Of a stretch of 9,049 nt of DNA, positions 5,928 through 9,049 are shown in pieces. Positions within the stretch are counted from its first letter, which is position 1, and every line of letters begins with the position of its first letter. The notes beneath the pieces are model-generated. The model was not told the origin of the DNA. It saw nothing but the letters and a program-made list of their open reading frames with translations, and did not search any database. The stretch comes from a bacterium (lineage in GTDB: Bacteria > Spirochaetota > UBA4802 > UBA5550), in NCBI GenBank assembly GCA_024224995.1, contig JAAENB010000319.1, positions 1-9,049 of the forward strand. Reading direction: 5' to 3'. The position numbers and the translations under genes are program-made.

Positions 5928-5956
5928 TTGACATTTAATTGTTTTTTACTTGCATT
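5928..5956 (+). promoter_or_regulatory. Putative promoter of the symporter gene
   Basis: A perfect TTGACA at 5928-5933 is followed after 17 nt by TGCATT (5951-5956), a poor -10 that lies inside operator C. TTTATT at 5955-5960 is an alternative with 21-nt spacing. The -35 is convincing, the -10 is not. The overlap with the operator implies tight control by the shared regulator. Confidence 0.45.
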
Positions 5957-5968
5957 TATTTCATGCAA
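5949..5968 (+). promoter_or_regulatory. Operator site C (proximal, symporter promoter)
   Basis: The site reads CTTGCATTTATTTCATGCAA on the plus strand and ends 33 nt before the symporter ATG at 6002. Its 3' half, TTATTTCATGCAA (5956-5968), is repeated in perfect inverted form at 5978-5990, giving an extra half-site immediately before the ribosome site. It covers the putative -10. Confidence 0.7.
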
Positions 5969-5990
5969 TAGCTATTGTTGCATGAAATAA
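5956..5990 (+). promoter_or_regulatory. 13-bp perfect inverted repeat next to the symporter ribosome site
   Basis: TTATTTCATGCAA (5956-5968) and TTGCATGAAATAA (5978-5990) are perfect reverse complements. The 9-nt spacer belongs to CAATAGCTATTG (5966-5977), so a longer hairpin with one bulged T is possible. The right arm stops exactly where the ribosome site GGGAGG (5991-5996) begins. As DNA it doubles the operator; as RNA, if transcription starts upstream, it could fold beside the ribosome site. Confidence 0.55.
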
Positions 5991-6001
5991 GGGAGGCGGC
6001 G

Positions 6002-7468
6002 ATGAATAGAAAAACTGTCGGAACGGGAAATAAGTTAAAATTATCAACAAAGATCGGGTATGGATTAGGGGATATTTACGGCGGCGGAGCCCTTATGATA
6101 ATGGGGTTCTATTATCTAAAATTTCTTACTGATGTGGTGCTCATATCGCCAATCCTGGCGGGGGTAGTGGTGTTTGCCAGCAGAGCATGGGACGCGGTAA
6201 GTGACCCGGTAATGGGGATTATTTCCGACAGGACACGAACCAGGTTTGGCCGAAGACGGCCTTTTTTTCTCGCGGGAGTTGTATTAATATTTCTGTCTTT
6301 CTTTTTATTGTGGTACCCGGTAAATTTTGACAAAGAAATGCACCGGTTTATTTATATGCTTCTGGCTTATATCTTTTTTTCAACAGTTATTACCATGGTA
6401 ATGGTGCCGTATAATGCCCTGGCGCCGGAGTTGACTCCTGATTATAACGAACGTTCATCACTCATGTCAATCCGGCTTTTTTTCTCCCAGTTTTCTTCCC
6501 TGGTCTGCGCCGTGGTTCCCATGGAAATAATAAAAGCGTTCCCTGAGGATGAAAAAAAGGGCTATGTTGTAATGGCTATTGTTATTGGACTGTTTTTCGC
6601 GATCCCCTTTATCGCGACATTTTTTTCAACCAGTGAAAAAGAACAATTCCGGAAGGATCTACCGCCTATAAATGTAAAAAAGACATTTACCGAACCCTTT
6701 AAAACACCCACGTTTGTGCATGTGCTGTTTATGTACCTGTTTGCTTTTGTGGCAATGGACATTGTTATGACAGTAACAACGTATTATATGGATTATTATT
6801 TAAAAAGAGGACCGGAAACGGATTATGTACTGGGAGTGCTGGTGGTGTTACAGGTTATTGCGCTGCCCATATTTTACTCCCTCAGTAAAAAGGTCGGAAA
6901 AAAGAAGACGTACCTGGCAGCTGCCGGTTCCTGGGCTCTATTTATGTTTTTTGGCTTCCTGGTAACGGACCAGGCTCATATTTCGTTTATATACATTTTT
7001 GCCGGGCTGGTTGGCTTTGGTACGGGAGGACTTATCCTTGCGGTTTATTCCATATTTACGGATGTACCTGATGTAGATGAGCTCTATAGCGGGGAACGTC
7101 GAGAGGGATTGTATTCCAGCCTTTTTACTTTCTTAAGGAAAATGAGTACTGCCCTGGGGATATTAATCCTGTCCGTGGTAATGCAGGTTGCGGGGTTCGT
7201 AAAACCAGTTGAAAAAATGATAAATGGAAAACTTGTTACAATAAAACAGGCCCAAAGCCCGGAGTTTCTCATGGCGCTTCGGGTATTAATCGTGGTTCTC
7301 CCTATTTTCTTTTTAATCGCGGCAATATATAACGCGAGACGATTTTCGTTAACCCCGGAACTGCACGGGCGATTAAAAGACCATCTCGACAAAGTTCGCG
7401 ACAATCCGGAAAACCGGAAAGATCATGAGGAAGAGTCTCGAACAATAAAAGATATGCTTCGGGGTTAA
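6002..7468 (+). CDS. GPH-family (glycoside-pentoside-hexuronide) cation symporter
   Basis: This 488-aa inner-membrane protein has the major-facilitator layout with about twelve membrane segments. The GPH signature is complete: RAWDAVSDPVMGIISDRTRTRFGRRRPF at residues 61-88, including Asp64, the DP pair, SD and the RxGRRRP loop between segments 2 and 3. The second half repeats the pattern with TDVPDVDEL and RREGLYSS near 355-375, also typical of the family. Members couple Na+ or H+ to uptake of melibiose, glucuronides, xylosides or oligo-uronides. The neighbouring KDG kinase and the shared operator favour a uronide or unsaturated oligo-uronide here (inference). I chose the ATG at 6002 because GGGAGG lies 5 nt upstream; a TTG at 5975 would place the N-terminus inside the operator repeat. 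The tail (about 455-488) is charged and cytoplasmic. The stop is 76 nt before the kinase gene. Confidence 0.9.
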   Translation: MNRKTVGTGNKLKLSTKIGYGLGDIYGGGALMIMGFYYLKFLTDVVLISPILAGVVVFASRAWDAVSDPVMGIISDRTRTRFGRRRPFFLAGVVLIFLSFFLLWYPVNFDKEMHRFIYMLLAYIFFSTVITMVMVPYNALAPELTPDYNERSSLMSIRLFFSQFSSLVCAVVPMEIIKAFPEDEKKGYVVMAIVIGLFFAIPFIATFFSTSEKEQFRKDLPPINVKKTFTEPFKTPTFVHVLFMYLFAFVAMDIVMTVTTYYMDYYLKRGPETDYVLGVLVVLQVIALPIFYSLSKKVGKKKTYLAAAGSWALFMFFGFLVTDQAHISFIYIFAGLVGFGTGGLILAVYSIFTDVPDVDELYSGERREGLYSSLFTFLRKMSTALGILILSVVMQVAGFVKPVEKMINGKLVTIKQAQSPEFLMALRVLIVVLPIFFLIAAIYNARRFSLTPELHGRLKDHLDKVRDNPENRKDHEEESRTIKDMLRG

Positions 7469-7483
7469 ATTAAAAAAAAAGTT

Positions 7484-7503
7484 CTTGCATTTTTTGCATG
7501 AAT
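7484..7503 (+). promoter_or_regulatory. Operator site D (upstream of the kinase gene)
   Basis: The site reads CTTGCATTTTTTGCATGAAT and ends 41 nt before the kinase ATG, 16 nt after the symporter stop. A further half-site, TTGCATG (7514-7520), lies just downstream in ATTGCATGGATTCTTTGCG. TATATT at 7510-7515 could be a -10 with the operator's TTGCAT as a weak -35 (19-nt spacing). The kinase gene can thus be regulated on its own as well as by read-through from the symporter gene. Confidence 0.65.
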
Positions 7504-7544
7504 AGTGAATATATTGCATGGATTCTTTGCGTTGGGAATAAATA

Positions 7545-8609
7545 ATGCTGATAGAAAATATTCAAGATCAAAAACCAAAAGAAAAAATATACGCCTCATT
7601 TGGGGAAATAATGCTCCGCCTCTCGGCGCCCGGGTTTGAGCGGCTGTTCCAGTCTCCCTCTTTTGACGCCCTTTTTGGCGGCGGAGAGTCGAACGTACTG
7701 GTGAGCCTGTCTCTTCAGGGGCAGAAGACCCGCTTCATTAGCGCTCTGCCCAACAGCGAAATAGGCCATGCCTGCCTGCGAACGCTTCGAGGGTACGGCA
7801 TTGATGTATCGCAGGTATATCTCGACAAAGAAGCACGCATGGGGCTCTACTTCATGGAAAAGGGAGCAAACCAGCGGCCCTCTCAGGTTATTTACGACCG
7901 TGACAATACCGCCATCAGTACTATTAAACCAAAATCCATTGACTGGGAAACCGCCCTGGAAGGGTGCGGCTGGTTTCACATAACAGGAATAACCCCGGCT
8001 CTTTCTGCCCGGGCAGCCGATGAAGGGATAAACGGACTGGTCAAGGCCCGTGAAAAAGGACTTATTGTTTCCTGCGATTTAAATTACCGGGCAAAACTCT
8101 GGAATTATGGCGTAAAACCAAAGGAGATAATGTCCCGTTATGCTAACATGAGTGATATTCTTATTGCGAATGAAGAAGACTGTCAACGGTCTCTGGGAAT
8201 TGATGTTGATATCGATTTTTCCGGGGACCTTAACAAAGACCGGTATCGTATTCTGGCTGAGCGGGTTTTGGAAGAATACCCCGGAGTAAAGGGATTGGCC
8301 ATTACCCTTCGTGAAAGTATATCGGCATCACATAACAAATGGAGTGCCTGCCTCCACGACAGGGAAAATTTTTATCTATCCCGGGAATACGATATAGCCA
8401 ATATCATCGACCGGGTGGGAGGAGGAGACAGCTTCAGCGCCGGACTCATTCACGGTCTCTCTCATCTCCCCTCAACGCAGGAAGCCCTTGACTACGCCGT
8501 AGCCGCCTCCTGCCTCTGCCACTCCATCGAAGGAGACGCAAACTTAAGCACCAGTGCGGAGATAGAGAACCTTTACCAGGGAGACGCATCGGGGAGGATA
8601 AAACGCTGA
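7545..8609 (+). CDS. kdgK: PfkB-family sugar kinase, probable 2-keto-3-deoxygluconate kinase
   Basis: The 354-aa cytoplasmic protein has the ribokinase-fold order of motifs: FGEIMLRLSAPG (19-30), the substrate-side GGGESNVLVSLSLQG (45-59), CDLNYRAKLW (177-186), IANEEDC (207-213) and the ATP/anion-hole DRVGGGDSFSAGLIHGL (289-305) with Asp295 as the expected catalytic base. GGGESN near the start and RVGGGD in place of TVGAGD are features I associate with KDG kinases (EC 2.7.1.45), which make KDPG from KDG in uronate breakdown. Fructokinase or 5-dehydro-2-deoxygluconokinase specificity cannot be excluded from motifs alone. The ATG at 7545 has only a weak GGGA 7 nt upstream. An ATG at residue 23 lies inside the conserved first motif, so the longer start is right. 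Regulator site D precedes it. Confidence 0.85.
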   Translation: MLIENIQDQKPKEKIYASFGEIMLRLSAPGFERLFQSPSFDALFGGGESNVLVSLSLQGQKTRFISALPNSEIGHACLRTLRGYGIDVSQVYLDKEARMGLYFMEKGANQRPSQVIYDRDNTAISTIKPKSIDWETALEGCGWFHITGITPALSARAADEGINGLVKAREKGLIVSCDLNYRAKLWNYGVKPKEIMSRYANMSDILIANEEDCQRSLGIDVDIDFSGDLNKDRYRILAERVLEEYPGVKGLAITLRESISASHNKWSACLHDRENFYLSREYDIANIIDRVGGGDSFSAGLIHGLSHLPSTQEALDYAVAASCLCHSIEGDANLSTSAEIENLYQGDASGRIKR

Positions 8610-8684
8610 TTACCGCCCCACGAAACGGGGAAAAAATATGGAAGAAACTGTTTATATAAATGGATCGGTTTCAGCATGGGGCTA

Positions 8685-8912
8685 CCCGGGGTTAAAAACC
8701 CCGGGCTGCATAACTACACCCCTCCGGGGTGTTTCTGGTATGGGACCGAATCGCCCACAGGGCATTGGTTGATCATTGGTTGATGCCGACCCAGGACAGA
8801 ATAGCCCCAGCGGGGCGACGTATTGTAGCTCGGGGTTTCAACCCCGTGAAACAGAGCATGGCCCCGGTTTTAAATCTTAGTTTCTTAAGAGTGCGGACCC
8901 TGCGAAGCAGGG
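8685..8912. repeat. Cluster of short G/C-rich hairpins (dispersed repeat)
   Basis: Five perfect hairpins occur in 228 bp: CCCGGGGTT/AACCCCGGG (8685-8705, loop AAA), ACACCCC/GGGGTGT (8716-8732, loop TCC), GCCCC/GGGGC (8804-8816, loop AGC), CGGGGTT/AACCCCG (8831-8846, loop TC) and CCCTGC/GCAGGG (8898-8912, loop GAA). The wording around them (CTACCCGGGGTT, AGCCCCAGCGGGGCGACGTATTGTAGC) resembles multi-hairpin intergenic repeats known from several environmental phyla. None has a following T-run. Confidence 0.65.
8763..8784. repeat. Tandem 11-bp repeat CATTGGTTGAT x2
   Basis: CATTGGTTGAT occurs twice without a gap (8763-8773 and 8774-8784), bounded by GGCAT (8761-8765) and ATGCC (8783-8787), which are reverse complements. 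It lies in the middle of the hairpin cluster and is probably slippage within that element. Confidence 0.6.
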
Positions 8913-8942
8913 AAAAAATAGGTCAGAAACAAAGCTGCATCC

Positions 8943-9037
8943 GGCCTTGAAGTAGTATGGGCTCTTTGGGTTGTGAGGACTGTTTGAGCGGATGCGAGTT
9001 CCGGAGCAATCCAAAGAGCCCATACTACTTCAAGGCC
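8943..9037. repeat. 27-bp perfect inverted repeat with 41-nt centre
   Basis: The arms 8943-8969 (starting GGCCTTGAAGTAG, ending GCTCTTTGG) and 9011-9037 are exact reverse complements over 27 bp. Pairing continues inward over about five more positions with two G-T wobbles (8970-8974 with 9006-9010). The centre contains CGGA/TCCG (8990-8993 and 8999-9002 region), able to form a small inner stem. No coding frame is present. The size and centre resemble dispersed palindromic elements of the REP/MITE type; it may continue past the right edge. Confidence 0.75.
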
Positions 9038-9049
9038 CGCGCACAAGCA

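Larger units (their letters stand above)
8610..9049. other. Gene-free, structure-rich end of the window
   Basis: No gene is supported here; one 73-codon frame (8729-8950) is only a by-product of the repeats. The interval contains five short perfect G/C-rich hairpins (8685-8912), an 11-bp tandem repeat (8763-8784) and a long inverted repeat (8943-9037) cut close to by the right edge. No T-run terminator follows the kinase gene; CCCC/GGGG near 8617-8631 is followed by A's instead. Confidence 0.6.

Noticed and set aside
5975..6001. TTG start nine codons upstream for the symporter
   Set aside because: It falls within the operator inverted repeat and has no ribosome site. The ATG at 6002 has GGGAGG at correct spacing.
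8617..8631. CCCC/GGGG hairpin after the kinase gene as an intrinsic terminator
   Set aside because: The stem is only four G-C pairs and is followed by A's rather than T's on the coding strand.
8729..8950. 73-codon plus-strand frame in the hairpin region
   Set aside because: It crosses several perfect hairpins and the tandem repeat, and has no ribosome site or protein-like composition.
8685..9037. CRISPR array or tRNA cluster suggested by the repeated hairpins
   Set aside because: The hairpins differ in sequence, spacing is irregular and no direct repeat of CRISPR length recurs. No cloverleaf or T-loop signature (GTTCRANNC) in context was found.

Overview
The window reads as bacterial chromosome with moderate G+C and many short non-coding repeats. 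The organism is most likely a Gram-negative environmental anaerobe. A spirochaete is my best guess, based on remembered resemblance of the 85-aa protein, the GPH symporter and the PfkB kinase to spirochaetal and clostridial homologues, and on a relaxed lipobox. This assignment is tentative because no rRNA or other marker gene is present.

Layout, left to right. (1) 2-271 (+) is the 3' end of an unrecognised protein that enters from the left edge. (2) 272-621 holds no gene, only repeat remnants. (3) 622-1968 (-) is a two-gene operon: a 360-aa polytopic membrane protein, then 6 nt later an 85-aa conserved small protein. (4) 2097-4283 (-) is a 728-aa lipoprotein whose layout suggests a polysaccharide lyase-like enzyme. 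(5) 4462-5490 (+) is a secreted, A+T-rich, Lys/Asn-rich protein whose C-terminal block resembles the conserved core I remember from plant IQM-type proteins and bacterial effector-like proteins. (6) 5491-6001 contains two copies of a hairpin repeat and then a dense regulatory region. (7) 6002-7468 (+) is a GPH-family sugar/uronide symporter. (8) 7545-8609 (+) is a PfkB-family kinase, most likely 2-keto-3-deoxygluconate (KDG) kinase. (9) 8610-9049 has no gene but carries a string of G/C-rich hairpins and a 27-bp perfect inverted repeat.

The main result is a shared operator. A 20-bp near-palindrome with consensus CTTGCATTTTTTGCATGCAA occurs upstream of the lipoprotein gene (4326-4345), twice upstream of the symporter gene (5882-5901 and 5949-5968) and once upstream of the kinase gene (7484-7503). 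The site nearest each start codon lies 33-42 nt upstream of it. This ties a divergent, otherwise unassigned lipoprotein to an uptake system and a KDG kinase. The simplest model is a small polyuronide-use regulon: the surface or periplasmic lipoprotein cleaves a uronic-acid polysaccharide, the GPH symporter imports the products, and the kinase phosphorylates KDG for the Entner-Doudoroff route. The missing steps (unsaturated uronide processing, KDPG aldolase) and the regulator itself are not in the window. The secreted protein at 4462-5490 sits between regulon members but differs in composition and has its own promoter-like sequence, so it may be an unrelated insertion.
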